Shown here: positions 6,968-15,637 of the stretch, piece by piece
Position numbering within the stretch: the stretch's first letter is position 1
How the letters are laid out: the number at the start of each line of letters is the position of its first letter
Notes under the pieces: model-generated
What the model saw: the letters and a program-made list of their open reading frames with translations, nothing else
What the model was told of the DNA's origin: nothing
Database searches by the model: none
Made by a program: the position numbers and the translations under genes
Origin: UBA1124 sp963933095
GTDB taxonomy: Bacteria > Pseudomonadota > Gammaproteobacteria > Pseudomonadales > Cellvibrionaceae
Direction: 5' to 3'
NCBI GenBank assembly: GCA_963933095.1
Contig: CAWVSV010000045.1
Span: 1 to 19,489 of the forward strand
DNA: 19,489 nucleotides

Positions 6968-7747
6968 CTAAGCCTGGAACTTAAATAACCTTTGTAGCTG
7001 TTCTGGCTGCTGATCAATTTGTTTGCTGGCCTTTTTAAAACTCGACTTTAAGTGGCTCTTTAAAAACTGAGTGGCGTCTTTGGTGCTGATATTTTTTAAG
7101 CGACAATACAGCGCCAAGGCAAATATAACTTCGTCTTCCGATAGCGTTGCTTGGCGATTAGCGGCGCCGTTATAACAGCGGCCACAGCTGCCACGAAAGG
7201 TGTAGGCAGAGTTAGCGAACATTACTCCAAAGCCCATAAAAATACCCAGTACTTCGGTGGCCTCGGCAAAATATTCACCGCCACCAGGGGCGGCTTGTGT
7301 CGCCTGCATAGCCAAATATTGAGCCAATGCATGAGCAAAACTCGATGACAGGTCTTCGGGCTTGAGAGTTTGCTGCGGGTTGTAGCTCACTTGTAACGGG
7401 CTTGAGGCCTGCACTGCTGGCAAGGTGTTGTCTAGCTTTGAATTGCGTGAGAGATCAATGTTATCAACCGAGGGTGGCAGTTGCTGCAAAAAGTTTTGTG
7501 GTTCGACCAGTTGAAAAGGCCAGTGCTTCAAGCCCGAATAGTTCAAGCTGTGCTGAAATATAGTCTCAGCTTTAGCGTGTACGCTATCAACCCGACCGGG
7601 GAAAAATTCATTGCTGGGCTGAATCAGGCGGCTGCGTTGAAAAAACTCGTCACTGTCGAACTGGCTGAGTGCCCAGGCAAAAGTGTCGTATATCCATTCG
7701 GCGCTCTCAGGCTCAAGCAGCGGGCTAGCTTTGAATATATTAAGCAT
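6968..7747 (-). CDS. Conserved hypothetical protein with CxxC motif and degenerate HExxH-like site
   Basis: This 259-aa protein has no signal peptide and no known name. The N-terminal half is variable and polar. The C-terminal half is compact and looks conserved: FAHALAQYL (residues 138-145), GGGEYFAEATEVLGIFMGFG, then SAYTFRGSCGRC with C188 and C191, and ANRQATLSEDE. The first segment, followed by a Glu-rich helix, has the layout of a zinc metalloprotease H-E-x-x-H...E, but here it reads H139-A-L-A-Q143, so any such activity would be lost. Its ATG lies inside the end of the aminotransferase gene (8-nt overlap ATGCTTAA), so the two are translationally coupled. I infer nothing firm about function. 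Confidence 0.8.
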   Translation of the reverse strand: MLNIFKASPLLEPESAEWIYDTFAWALSQFDSDEFFQRSRLIQPSNEFFPGRVDSVHAKAETIFQHSLNYSGLKHWPFQLVEPQNFLQQLPPSVDNIDLSRNSKLDNTLPAVQASSPLQVSYNPQQTLKPEDLSSSFAHALAQYLAMQATQAAPGGGEYFAEATEVLGIFMGFGVMFANSAYTFRGSCGRCYNGAANRQATLSEDEVIFALALYCRLKNISTKDATQFLKSHLKSSFKKASKQIDQQPEQLQRLFKFQA

Positions 7748-8936
7748 CGAGCACCGCCACTATCGCCGCCGCTACATAATCGATATTGTTGTGGCTCAGC
7801 CCAGCCACGTTGATGCGGCTAGAATCGACCATATAGATGCTGTAGTCCGTTATTAACTGATGCACCTGTGCTTTGCTTAAGCCCAAAAATGAGAACATAC
7901 CGCATTCGCGGGCGATAAAGCTGAAGTCTTGCTGGCAGTCTTTCTCGATCAGTTTTGCTACCAATAAGTGGCGTAAACTTTGAATACGTTCGCGCATTTC
8001 GCTCAATTCATCTTGCCAATCATCACTCAGTGTTTTGTCGGCCAGTATCGTCTCGACAATGGCGCTGCCGTGAGCGGGAGGCATTGAGTAGTTACCGCGC
8101 ACTACATTGGCAATATTCGATAGAGTGGCGTCGGCTTGTTCGGTGTTGGCGCCGACAATGGCGAGCATACCGGCGCGCTCGCGATACAGGCCGAAATTTT
8201 TCGAGCAGGAGCTCGCCACGATCACTTCCGGCAGCTCAGTCGCCAATAGACGCAAACCGAAGGCATCTGCGTCTAAGCCCTCGCCAAAACCCTGATAGGC
8301 CATATCGATAAAGGGAGTAAAGCCGTTCTTTTTTGCCAGTGCGGCAATAGTTTGCCACTGCTGGCGGCTTAAATCGGCGCCGCAAGGATTGTGGCAGCAG
8401 CCGTGCAACAACACCAAATCGCCGGCCTTAACTTGCTCAAGGGTCGCCAGCATAGCGTCAAACTGCAGGCTGTGGCTGTCGTAATCGTAGTAGGGGTATT
8501 CGGCAATATGCAAACCAGCACTATTTAATAGCGGAATATGGTTAACCCAGGTGGGGTTGCTGACCCAAATCGTGGCATCGGGGTTGGCCCGCGCTATAAG
8601 CTCGGCCGCCACACGCAGAGCGCCACAGCCGCCGGGTGTCTGTACGCTGCGAACGCGGTTAGCCTGTAAAGCGGGGTGATCGGCGCCAAATAGCAGCTGT
8701 TGTAGTGCCATATTGGCGGCTGGGCTGCCGGCGGGGCCGATATAGCTTTTGCTGCTCTCATTGTTCAGGCGAATCTTTTCCGCCGCTTTAACGGCGCGCA
8801 TAACTGGGGTGGCACCGCTCTCAGTTTTATAGACACCAACGCCGAGGTCGACTTTAGCCGGGTTGGGGTCGGCGCGGTAGGCGATGGACAGGCCGAGGAT
8901 GGCATCGGCGGCTTGCGCTTCTAAAGTTTCAAACAT
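7740..8936 (-). CDS. tyrB: Aromatic amino acid / aspartate aminotransferase (PLP, class I)
   Basis: This 398-aa fold-type I aminotransferase transfers the amino group between aromatic amino acids or aspartate and 2-oxoglutarate. The start at 8936 (MFETLEAQAADAILGL) matches the family; the frame runs 6 codons further to 8954 without support. PLP-binding and catalytic residues are visible: PGGCGALR phosphate loop near 101-108, W130 (SNPTWVNH), N183 (CCHNPCG), D211 and Y214 (IDMAYQGF), Schiff-base K246 (SSCSKNFGLYRERAG), and the substrate-carboxylate Arg in DSSRINVAGL near the C-terminus. It heads a leftward two-gene operon with the overlapping 6968-7747 gene. AspC and TyrB cannot be told apart safely by eye, so the symbol is tentative. 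Confidence 0.93.
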   Translation of the reverse strand: MFETLEAQAADAILGLSIAYRADPNPAKVDLGVGVYKTESGATPVMRAVKAAEKIRLNNESSKSYIGPAGSPAANMALQQLLFGADHPALQANRVRSVQTPGGCGALRVAAELIARANPDATIWVSNPTWVNHIPLLNSAGLHIAEYPYYDYDSHSLQFDAMLATLEQVKAGDLVLLHGCCHNPCGADLSRQQWQTIAALAKKNGFTPFIDMAYQGFGEGLDADAFGLRLLATELPEVIVASSCSKNFGLYRERAGMLAIVGANTEQADATLSNIANVVRGNYSMPPAHGSAIVETILADKTLSDDWQDELSEMRERIQSLRHLLVAKLIEKDCQQDFSFIARECGMFSFLGLSKAQVHQLITDYSIYMVDSSRINVAGLSHNNIDYVAAAIVAVLDA

Positions 8937-9403
8937 GTTGGTCTCGCAGGGCATGAGGTTTTAGCGTTTAAGGCGATTTTGAGCTAGACGCAGGCCTACG
9001 GCAAGAGCTTAGGCTAAACTTAGTTGCCGTTGTTTTCTCTGGCAGGTTAATTGTTCCAGTCGTAATCTAAGTTAATTTGGCAAGACGAGCTAAAAACTAG
9101 CGTCCATTTTGGTCACGCAAGAAGATGGCCCAATGTCTAATGCAATCAGACAGTCCTTTATTCATTATCCTGGCTAAATCACCATCGGCGACTTTTAATG
9201 GCTACTTGGATGACCACTTTGCAGCCTAATGACTCCTGAATAGGTAAAAAAGCTGAACTTATATCCAAATACCTAGAGGTTTATGAGTGGTTTAGCCGGC
9301 CAATACCTTTGAATTAATGTAACACCTTGCAAGCGCAGCGCTGGCTCGGTGGAAACTATCTGCAATTCATGCTGTCTTATGGTTATACACAATGGGGATT
9401 GTT
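8937..9403. other. Divergent intergenic region between the aminotransferase and msrA
   Basis: About 467 bp containing only open frames of roughly 13 codons. It must carry the divergent promoters for the two flanking operons, but I cannot pick them with confidence. A small imperfect hairpin lies around 9084-9102 (GCTA/TAGC arms). A GGGGA ribosome site at 9394-9398 belongs to msrA. No RNA gene or repeat is recognised. Confidence 0.4.
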
Positions 9404-10006
9404 ATGCAGCTAGTTTCTATATTGTTACTTATGTCGTTGTCAATGCTCTCCTGGGCTGAAACGCAAAAGTTCCAAACTGCCAGCGCGATGTTTGCTGGCG
9501 GCTGTTTCTGGTGCATGGAGAGGCCTTTCGATAAGCTTGATGGTGTTATCTCGACTAACTCAGGTTACAGCGGTGGCCATATTGATAACCCCACTTATGA
9601 GCAGGTGTCAGCAGGTAAAAGCGGTCACATTGAAGTGCTGCAAGTAATCTATGATCCTGCTAAAGTCAGTTATCAACAGCTGTTGCAGACCTTTTGGGTA
9701 AATATCGATCCGCTCGATGGCGGCGGTCAGTTCTGCGACCGAGGCAGCCACTACGCTGCCGCTATTTTTTATAGCACCGAAGCCCAGCGCGAAGCCGCAC
9801 AGGACAGTCTATTAGTATTGGCCGAGTCGGGCCGCTTTGAGACGCCGATTCAAACTCAGCTACTGGCAGCAGCGAAGTTCTACCCCGCCGAGAACTATCA
9901 TCAAAATTATTACCAGCGCAATCCAGTTAGGTATAAATACTACCGTTGGAACTGCGGTCGAGATCAACGCTTAAGTGAGGTTTGGGGAGAGCACGCGGCT
10001 CACTGA
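9404..10006 (+). CDS. msrA: MsrA, peptide-methionine (S)-S-oxide reductase, exported
   Basis: MsrA reduces methionine-S-sulfoxide in oxidised proteins. The signature GGCFWCME carries the catalytic Cys34 and a nearby Cys37 (numbered from ATG 9404). GYSGGHIDNPTYEQVSAGKSGH and DPLDGGGQFCDRGSHY are further family blocks, and a late Cys in WNCGRDQ may be the resolving residue. The first ~18 residues (MQLVSILLLMSLSMLSWAET) form a signal peptide, so the enzyme should protect periplasmic proteins. I chose ATG 9404 because GGGGA lies 5 nt before it; an in-frame ATG at 9392 would add four residues. The length of 200 aa is normal. It is followed rightward by mpl after 56 bp. No msrB is seen in the window. 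Confidence 0.95.
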   Translation: MQLVSILLLMSLSMLSWAETQKFQTASAMFAGGCFWCMERPFDKLDGVISTNSGYSGGHIDNPTYEQVSAGKSGHIEVLQVIYDPAKVSYQQLLQTFWVNIDPLDGGGQFCDRGSHYAAAIFYSTEAQREAAQDSLLVLAESGRFETPIQTQLLAAAKFYPAENYHQNYYQRNPVRYKYYRWNCGRDQRLSEVWGEHAAH

Positions 10007-10062
10007 CCTATGGTGTATATGATAAGCTGCTTAGAATATTTTTATCAGCTAAGCGATTCATT

Positions 10063-11457
10063 ATGCACATTCATATTCTCGGTATCTGCGGCACCTTTAT
10101 GGGTAGCCTAGCGATCTTGGCGCGCGAGCTGGGTCACAAGGTTAGTGGCTGCGATGAAAACGTCTACCCGCCCATGAGCACTCAGCTTGAGCGTGCGGGT
10201 ATCGATATTTATCAGGGCTTTGATACCTCGCAATTTTTGCCCGAGCCGGATTTAGTGGTGATCGGCAATGCCATGAGTCGCGGTAACCCCGCCGTGGAAT
10301 ATGTACTCAACAGTGCGCTGCACTATACCTCTGGCCCACAGTGGTTGTGCGAACAGGTGCTGCAAGACCGTTGGGTGTTGGCCTGCTCCGGTACTCACGG
10401 CAAGACCACCACCAGCTCGATGTTGGCCTGGATTTTAGAATACGCGGGTATGGCACCGGGCTATTTGATTGGCGGCGTACCGAAAAATTTCGATGTTTCT
10501 GCGCGCTTAGGTGATACACCGTTTTTTGTCATCGAAGCCGACGAATACGACAGTGCCTTCTTCGATAAACGCTCCAAATTTGTTCACTATCGTCCGCGCA
10601 CCGCTATTATTAATAACTTGGAATTCGATCATGCGGATATTTTCGATAGTATCGACGATATTCAAAAGCAGTTTCATCATCTTGTTAGGATTGTTCCAGG
10701 TAATGGTATGGTGATCGCGCCCGAGGGCGTCGAGTCGGTGACACGGGTGCTAGAAAAGGGTTGCTGGTCAGGTCAGCAGAGCTTCTCGATTAGTGGCGAT
10801 GGCGACTGGCGCGCTGACTTACTGAGTGACGATGGCAGCCTATTTGAAATTCGCTTCCAAGGTGAAAACTGCGGCAGCGTCAATTGGTCTCACACCGGCC
10901 GGCATAATGTTAGCAACGGCTTGGCGGCTATTGCCGCTGCGCGTCATGTTGGGGTCACGCCCGATATCGCGGTGCAAGCACTGTGTGAATTTGCCGGTGT
11001 AAAGCGGCGTATGGAGTGTCTCGCCGAGGTAAAGGTTGCCTCCAATAGCGGCTCTTATAGCGTTAAAGTTTACGACGACTTTGCCCACCACCCAACGGCT
11101 ATTGCCACTACGTTGCAGGGATTGCGGGCCCAAGTGGGCACTGAAAAAATAGTGGTCTTGATCGAACCGCGCTCCAACACCATGCGCATGGGGGTGCATC
11201 AGTCTTTGTTGGGCCGCGCCTGTATGGAGGCCGACGACGTACTCTGGTATCAACCGCATGGCGTCGACTGGGACTTGGATGAGGTGGTGCATCACTCGCC
11301 GGTGCCGGCGAAATTGGTCGATAACCTCGACGATTTAATCAGCGATGCCATAATGTTGTCGGGTCTGGCTGAGAAGTCGCACATTGTTATTATGAGCAAT
11401 GGCGGTTTTGGCGGCGTACATCAAAAACTGATCGATCAACTTTCAGAGGCTAATTAA
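10063..11457 (+). CDS. mpl: Mpl, murein tripeptide ligase (UDP-MurNAc:L-Ala-γ-D-Glu-meso-Dap ligase)
   Basis: Mpl attaches recycled cell-wall tripeptide to UDP-MurNAc in the cytoplasm, feeding murein recycling back into synthesis. The start at 10063 (MHIHILGICGTFMGSLA) is the canonical Mpl N-terminus; the frame opens earlier at 9982 but overlaps msrA. The Mur-ligase ATP loop is GTHGKTT (residues 110-116). Other blocks are FVIEADEYDSAFFDKRSKF, NNLEFDHADIF, the sugar-binding HNVSNGLAAIAAA, and VYDDFAHHPTAI typical of Mpl/MurC. The length of 464 aa agrees with E. coli Mpl (about 457). ubiX follows with a single base between the mpl stop and its start, so they form one transcriptional unit. Confidence 0.97.
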   Translation: MHIHILGICGTFMGSLAILARELGHKVSGCDENVYPPMSTQLERAGIDIYQGFDTSQFLPEPDLVVIGNAMSRGNPAVEYVLNSALHYTSGPQWLCEQVLQDRWVLACSGTHGKTTTSSMLAWILEYAGMAPGYLIGGVPKNFDVSARLGDTPFFVIEADEYDSAFFDKRSKFVHYRPRTAIINNLEFDHADIFDSIDDIQKQFHHLVRIVPGNGMVIAPEGVESVTRVLEKGCWSGQQSFSISGDGDWRADLLSDDGSLFEIRFQGENCGSVNWSHTGRHNVSNGLAAIAAARHVGVTPDIAVQALCEFAGVKRRMECLAEVKVASNSGSYSVKVYDDFAHHPTAIATTLQGLRAQVGTEKIVVLIEPRSNTMRMGVHQSLLGRACMEADDVLWYQPHGVDWDLDEVVHHSPVPAKLVDNLDDLISDAIMLSGLAEKSHIVIMSNGGFGGVHQKLIDQLSEAN

Positions 11458-11458
11458 T

Positions 11459-12088
11459 ATGGCTGAATTTAACAAAACCATTACTCTGGCGATAACGGGT
11501 GCATCAGGCGCGCAATACGCACTGCGGCTACTGGAGTGCTTACTGGCGGCCGACTGCCGCGTGTATCTGTTGTTGTCCAGTGCCGCCGAAGTCGTGATTG
11601 CCACCGAGACCGATTTAAAATTACCTAAAGGCTTGGCCGCGCAGCAGAATTTTTTAGCTGAAAAGTACAGTGCTAAAGCGCAACAATTGACATTGTTCGC
11701 CCGCGACGACTGGTTCTCGCCGGTGGCCTCAGGTTCTAGCTCACCCGCGTCTATGGTGGTCTGCCCCGCTAGTGGCGGCACGCTGTCAGCCATTGCCTGC
11801 GGTGCCTCTAATAATTTGATCGAGCGCGCCGCCGATGTCGCTTTTAAAGAGCGCCGCCAGTTAATTGTGGTACCGCGTGAAGCACCCTATTCACAAGTTC
11901 ACTTAGAAAACATGCTCAAACTCACTCAACTGGGTGCGGTAGTACTGCCCGCTAGCCCTGGCTTTTACAGTCCGCCGCAGAATGGTTGCGAGCACACGGT
12001 TAATGATTTGATCGATTTTGTGGTGGCGCGAATTTTGGACCAGTTGGGGCTAGAGCAGATGTTGCTACCGAAGTGGGGCGAGGGCTAA
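11459..12088 (+). CDS. ubiX: UbiX, flavin prenyltransferase
   Basis: This 209-aa flavoprotein makes prenylated FMN, the cofactor of the UbiD decarboxylase in ubiquinone synthesis. Diagnostic blocks are ITGASGAQYALRLLE at the N-terminus (FMN phosphate loop), the ...ASGGTLSAIACGASNNLIERAAD-type central block around 100-125, and VVPREAPYSQVHLENMLKL with the phosphate-contacting Arg. The C-terminal PASPGFYSPP resembles the conserved PAFY-type motif. The start is 1 nt beyond the mpl stop, with AGAGG 9 nt upstream. The mpl-ubiX pairing is common in gammaproteobacteria. No ubiD lies in the window. Length is normal. Confidence 0.96.
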   Translation: MAEFNKTITLAITGASGAQYALRLLECLLAADCRVYLLLSSAAEVVIATETDLKLPKGLAAQQNFLAEKYSAKAQQLTLFARDDWFSPVASGSSSPASMVVCPASGGTLSAIACGASNNLIERAADVAFKERRQLIVVPREAPYSQVHLENMLKLTQLGAVVLPASPGFYSPPQNGCEHTVNDLIDFVVARILDQLGLEQMLLPKWGEG

Positions 12089-12142
12089 ATTTGGTTCACG
12101 GTTTAATCGTTATATGAAAATGGTAAATAACTTCGGTATTGT

Positions 12143-12889
12143 ATGATTGTTGCACAGAACGTATCCAAAAATTACGGTTCGCATCAGGCCCTAAATAAAG
12201 TGTCCTTTGAAATCAAATCGGGAGAAATCGTTGGTTTTCTTGGCAAAAATGGCGCCGGCAAAACCACTTTGATGAGGATCTTAACTGCATTTCTACCGGC
12301 ATCAGCCGGAACTGTGACTATCGATGGCAAAGACGTCGCTAAGTCATCGCTAGAGGTTAGAAAGGTCATCGGCTATTTGCCGGAAACGCCTCCTCTTTAT
12401 CCTAATATGACGGTGCAAGATTATCTTCGGTTTGCAGCAGAGATAAAAGGTATAGCCGCTAAACAGCGTCGCCATCAGCTGCACCGAGTGTTAGATGAGT
12501 GCCAATTGGAGTCTGTTAAGGGCCGAGTAATCTCAACCTTGTCGAAAGGTTACAAGCAGCGGGTGGGTATTGCTCAGGCCATTATTCATCAGCCCAAACT
12601 ACTTATTTTAGATGAACCCACCAGTGGTCTGGACCCAGTGCAAAACCAGCAGGTGCGCGAGCTCATAAATAATCAGCAACAACAGCGCACAGTGCTGTTG
12701 AGTACCCATACGTTATCCGAAATAGAGCAGATAGCGCATCGTGTGCTTATTATTAAAACGGGTAATATCATTGTCGATGATTCTCTCGATGCGCTTATGA
12801 CCCAATCGCTATCACCTGATGGTAAACGGCAATCCCTGGAAAAAATATTTATCGATCTGCATCGCCAGCCGCTTGGAGCTGAACGATGA
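12143..12889 (+). CDS. ABC transporter ATP-binding protein (GldA-like)
   Basis: This 248-aa ABC-2 class ATPase has a complete catalytic set: Walker A GKNGAGKTT (34-42), LPE at the Q-loop position (79-81, Glu being usual in this subfamily), signature LSKGYKQR (133-140), Walker B LLILDEP with E158, D-loop SGLD, and switch H189 in STH. It is the first gene of a three-gene unit with ATGA overlap to the permease. GldA of Bacteroidetes gliding and its proteobacterial homologues energise an ABC-2 permease with a GldG-type partner; the cargo is unknown. It begins 54 bp after ubiX and may share that transcript. The ribosome site is weak. Confidence 0.93.
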   Translation: MIVAQNVSKNYGSHQALNKVSFEIKSGEIVGFLGKNGAGKTTLMRILTAFLPASAGTVTIDGKDVAKSSLEVRKVIGYLPETPPLYPNMTVQDYLRFAAEIKGIAAKQRRHQLHRVLDECQLESVKGRVISTLSKGYKQRVGIAQAIIHQPKLLILDEPTSGLDPVQNQQVRELINNQQQQRTVLLSTHTLSEIEQIAHRVLIIKTGNIIVDDSLDALMTQSLSPDGKRQSLEKIFIDLHRQPLGAER

Positions 12890-13596
12890 GTGCGGTTACA
12901 GCTATAGCAAAAAAAGAATTGTTGACCTATTTTCGCTCGCCCATTGCCTACCTTATTATTATTGTAATGACGGCTATTTTTAACATTTTCTTTTTTATTA
13001 TCGCCGATGACAATCGCGAAACATCCCTGCAGGAAGTATTTCAAGCAATGGAGTTTATGTTTGTTTTTTTGCTGCCTATTTTGACGATGAAGTTGCTGGC
13101 AGAGGAAAAGTCGGCGGGCACTATGGAGTTTTTAATGACCGCGCCAATTTCTAATGGTGCTATTGTGCTGGGCAAGTATTTGGGAATAGTGGCGCTATTT
13201 TCAGTATTAGTCATTACCACTTTGGTTTATTACGCCATAGTCGAGTATTTTGGTAATCCTGATCGCCTCACTCTGTTCAGTGGCTATGTTGGTATTTGGT
13301 TAGAGGGCGCATTTTTTATAGCGGTGGGTTTACTGGCATCGTCCTGGACCCGTCACCAGATTGTCGCGGCTATGATCTCTTATTTAATACTCTTTTTAGT
13401 GTATTTTTCACACAGTTTAGCGCCGTATTTTTCCGGTACAGCACAGAGCGTCATCGTGTATCTGAGCACTCGCACCCACCTCGATCACTTTGTCGCGGGT
13501 ATGATTACTGCAGGGGATGTTGTTTATTATCTCAGTGGTATTGTGGTTTGTCTTATGTTGACTCGCTTGAGTCTTGAAAATAGATTGTGGCATTAA
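12886..13596 (+). CDS. ABC-2 type permease (GldF-like)
   Basis: This 236-aa polytopic inner-membrane protein has six predicted helices: about 19-40, 56-72, 95-118, 138-153, 160-182 and 211-228. Before the first helix is the ABC-2 permease hallmark of an amphipathic stretch (AIAKKELLTYFRSPIAYL). The conserved cytosolic segment LLAEEKSAGTMEFLMTAPIS, which couples to the ATPase, is clear. The gene overlaps the ATPase by 4 nt (ATGA) and abuts the next gene with no gap, so the three subunits are made together. The substrate is not known. Confidence 0.92.
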   Translation: MSAVTAIAKKELLTYFRSPIAYLIIIVMTAIFNIFFFIIADDNRETSLQEVFQAMEFMFVFLLPILTMKLLAEEKSAGTMEFLMTAPISNGAIVLGKYLGIVALFSVLVITTLVYYAIVEYFGNPDRLTLFSGYVGIWLEGAFFIAVGLLASSWTRHQIVAAMISYLILFLVYFSHSLAPYFSGTAQSVIVYLSTRTHLDHFVAGMITAGDVVYYLSGIVVCLMLTRLSLENRLWH

Positions 13597-15144
13597 ATGA
13601 ACATTAAATATTTGCCGTTTATCGTTGGCTTGGCGATGCTGACTGTGTTGTTGGGGGCGGCGACTTGGTATGTCAGTCAACATTTTAGTGCGGCCGTAAT
13701 TGCACTGCTATTGCTTGGCGGTTCGCTGTTGTTGCTCGGCGCGATCTGTCGAAGCCAGCATTCCACACTTCACCAGCGCGCACCTGTTTGGGGCAAACGA
13801 CTGGTGATTATCATAATGGTCTTGGGCACAGTTATTTTGTGGAGCGGCACTAATTATTTGGCTAATAGTCATTCAGCGCGTTGGGATGTGACGGCACACC
13901 AACTGCATACGTTATCTCCAGCAACGATCGAGTATATCGGTGCGCTGGAACAACCGGTGCAACTGACTTCGTTTTATGTGGGGCAGCCGCCACAATACCT
14001 ACGAGATGTATTAAAAGAGTACGAGCGAATTTCGGCGGGGCTTATCAGTACTGAAATCGTCGACCCTATTGCCGACATTGGTTACGCGGCAAAATTTGGT
14101 AATCTGGTCAGTGGCAGCGAACGTAAAGTGATTGTGCAATCCGCTGGTGAACGTAAAGATGTCGATTTTAGCGAAGCAGCACTGTCTGAAATCGATTTAA
14201 CTCACGCTATTGCCAGTGTTACTCGAGCGCCTACACAGGCGTGTTTTTTAGTCGGCCACAGTGAATATTCACTGCTTAACGAGGACAATTCTGGTCTGAG
14301 TATTTATGCGCAGCTGCTAGCGACCAATAATATCCGCACTCAAGAGTTGATGCTGGGGGTGGGCCAAGTTGTGCCAGAGGATTGCGACCTCGTGGTGGTT
14401 GCTGCTGCCGCTAATGATTTAACAGCGCAGGAGTCCGCGGCCATTAATACTTATTTGGATGCCGGTGGCGATGCGTTATTTTTTATCGAGCAGACCACAG
14501 CTAAGAGCCATAACTCTGCGTTAAACGCGATTCTCAATCATTGGGGGCTCGCCATACAGGCTGATATTGTGGTCGACTTCAACAGCCATGTTGGCGGTGA
14601 TATCGGTAGCCCTGCGACTAAAAACTATGGTCATCATAAAGCCATAACCGAAGGTTTAGATTATACGTTTTATGTTCATCCGCGCTCTATTCGAATTCTG
14701 GATCAACGCCGAACCTCAATTAAATATGCCCCCATTGTTTCTACGGCATCGGCAGTAAATAGCTGGGCCGAGGCAAATGTTAGCGTCGAGCCAGTATTTG
14801 ATAAGGGGGTAGACACTCCGGGTCCTGTGCCCATCGCTTATGTTCTGCTGGAAGAAAAGACCGCTAAAGAGACATCGGACACACGGATTATTGTTTTCAC
14901 CGACATCGACTTTTTAACCAATATTTATATAGAGCAGTATAGTAATGCGCAAATGGGGCTCAATATAACCAACTGGCTGGCGGCAACTGACGCCCCTGTC
15001 TATTTAAACGAAAAGAATATTCAGGTAGATCGACTCGACTTGACCAGCATAGAAAGACGCCAAGTGCTGGCGATTCTTGTCTGTATGCCTCTGTTCTTTG
15101 CTATTGCCGGAATCATGGTATGGCTGCGTTTACGCCGTTACTGA
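13597..15144 (+). CDS. GldG-like ABC transporter accessory membrane protein
   Basis: This 515-aa protein has helices at about 7-27, 31-51 and 68-88, a large extracytoplasmic domain, and a C-terminal helix (490-510) ending in basic LRLRRY. The segment RWDVTAHQLHTLSPATIEYI followed by LEQPVQLTSFYVG is characteristic of the GldG/DUF7088 family of 'ABC-type uncharacterized transport system' components. Its globular part has ThuA-like features (VVVAAAANDLTAQESAAI, YLDAGGDALFFIE). It starts directly after the permease stop. In many gammaproteobacteria a DUF4340 protein follows; here it does not, and the next gene is an unrelated small one. The role is probably to link the transporter to an envelope structure or substrate, but this is inference. 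Confidence 0.88.
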   Translation: MNIKYLPFIVGLAMLTVLLGAATWYVSQHFSAAVIALLLLGGSLLLLGAICRSQHSTLHQRAPVWGKRLVIIIMVLGTVILWSGTNYLANSHSARWDVTAHQLHTLSPATIEYIGALEQPVQLTSFYVGQPPQYLRDVLKEYERISAGLISTEIVDPIADIGYAAKFGNLVSGSERKVIVQSAGERKDVDFSEAALSEIDLTHAIASVTRAPTQACFLVGHSEYSLLNEDNSGLSIYAQLLATNNIRTQELMLGVGQVVPEDCDLVVVAAAANDLTAQESAAINTYLDAGGDALFFIEQTTAKSHNSALNAILNHWGLAIQADIVVDFNSHVGGDIGSPATKNYGHHKAITEGLDYTFYVHPRSIRILDQRRTSIKYAPIVSTASAVNSWAEANVSVEPVFDKGVDTPGPVPIAYVLLEEKTAKETSDTRIIVFTDIDFLTNIYIEQYSNAQMGLNITNWLAATDAPVYLNEKNIQVDRLDLTSIERRQVLAILVCMPLFFAIAGIMVWLRLRRY

Positions 15145-15193
15145 TTATTGACTAACACTGACTATTCTGCAAAAAATTTTGAATTCAAATATT

Positions 15194-15595
15194 ATGAAAC
15201 TAAGTAAAACCAACAAGAAAATTGATAGCAATGTCTGTAAAGCGCTGACTGAAGTCTGCGAGCAGGCAAAAGTTGATATTGCCGGCTTCCTTTGGCTTAC
15301 CCACCGAGCTAACTACACCGAGTTTCCTGGTAGCTTAAAAGTGACCTGTGTATTTAGTGGCGATATCGAAATGGCAGCAGCATGTGATCAACAGCAGGAC
15401 GTTACATTACGCCAGAACATTCAAAAGCAGTTGTTGAAATTTGGCATAGTACTCAAAGATGTACGTCAGAACGTACAGCTAGATAGCGAGGAAGCCTGTG
15501 CCCGTGAGAGCGACGGTCAATGGGATGAACGTCTGAAACTGTTGGCAGGTGCTGGGTACAGGCGTAATCAACCGGGGCCGCGGCGACGTTTTTAA
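15194..15595 (+). CDS. Small conserved hypothetical protein (133 aa)
   Basis: ATG 15194 (MKLSKTNKKIDSNVCKALTE) is the preferred start; an in-frame TTG at 15179 would add five residues. No good ribosome site is visible for either. The protein is soluble and mixed alpha/beta in appearance, with a CEQAKVDIAGFLWLTHRANY block and a KVTCVFSGD strand in the middle, and ends in a very basic tail (YRRNQPGPRRRF). I believe relatives are annotated only as hypothetical in other gammaproteobacteria; I cannot assign a function. It sits between the ABC trio and the DUF2237 gene on the same strand, 49 bp and 42 bp away, suggesting a shared transcript ending at the terminator near 16200. Confidence 0.75.
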   Translation: MKLSKTNKKIDSNVCKALTEVCEQAKVDIAGFLWLTHRANYTEFPGSLKVTCVFSGDIEMAAACDQQQDVTLRQNIQKQLLKFGIVLKDVRQNVQLDSEEACARESDGQWDERLKLLAGAGYRRNQPGPRRRF

Positions 15596-15637
15596 GCCTT
15601 CATTGAACAACAAAAAACCTTAAAGGATACAGTGTTA

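Noticed and set aside
10029..10054. GCTTAG/CTAAGC inverted repeat between msrA and mpl as a terminator
   Set aside because: Six-base stem with a long loop and no T run after it; too weak.
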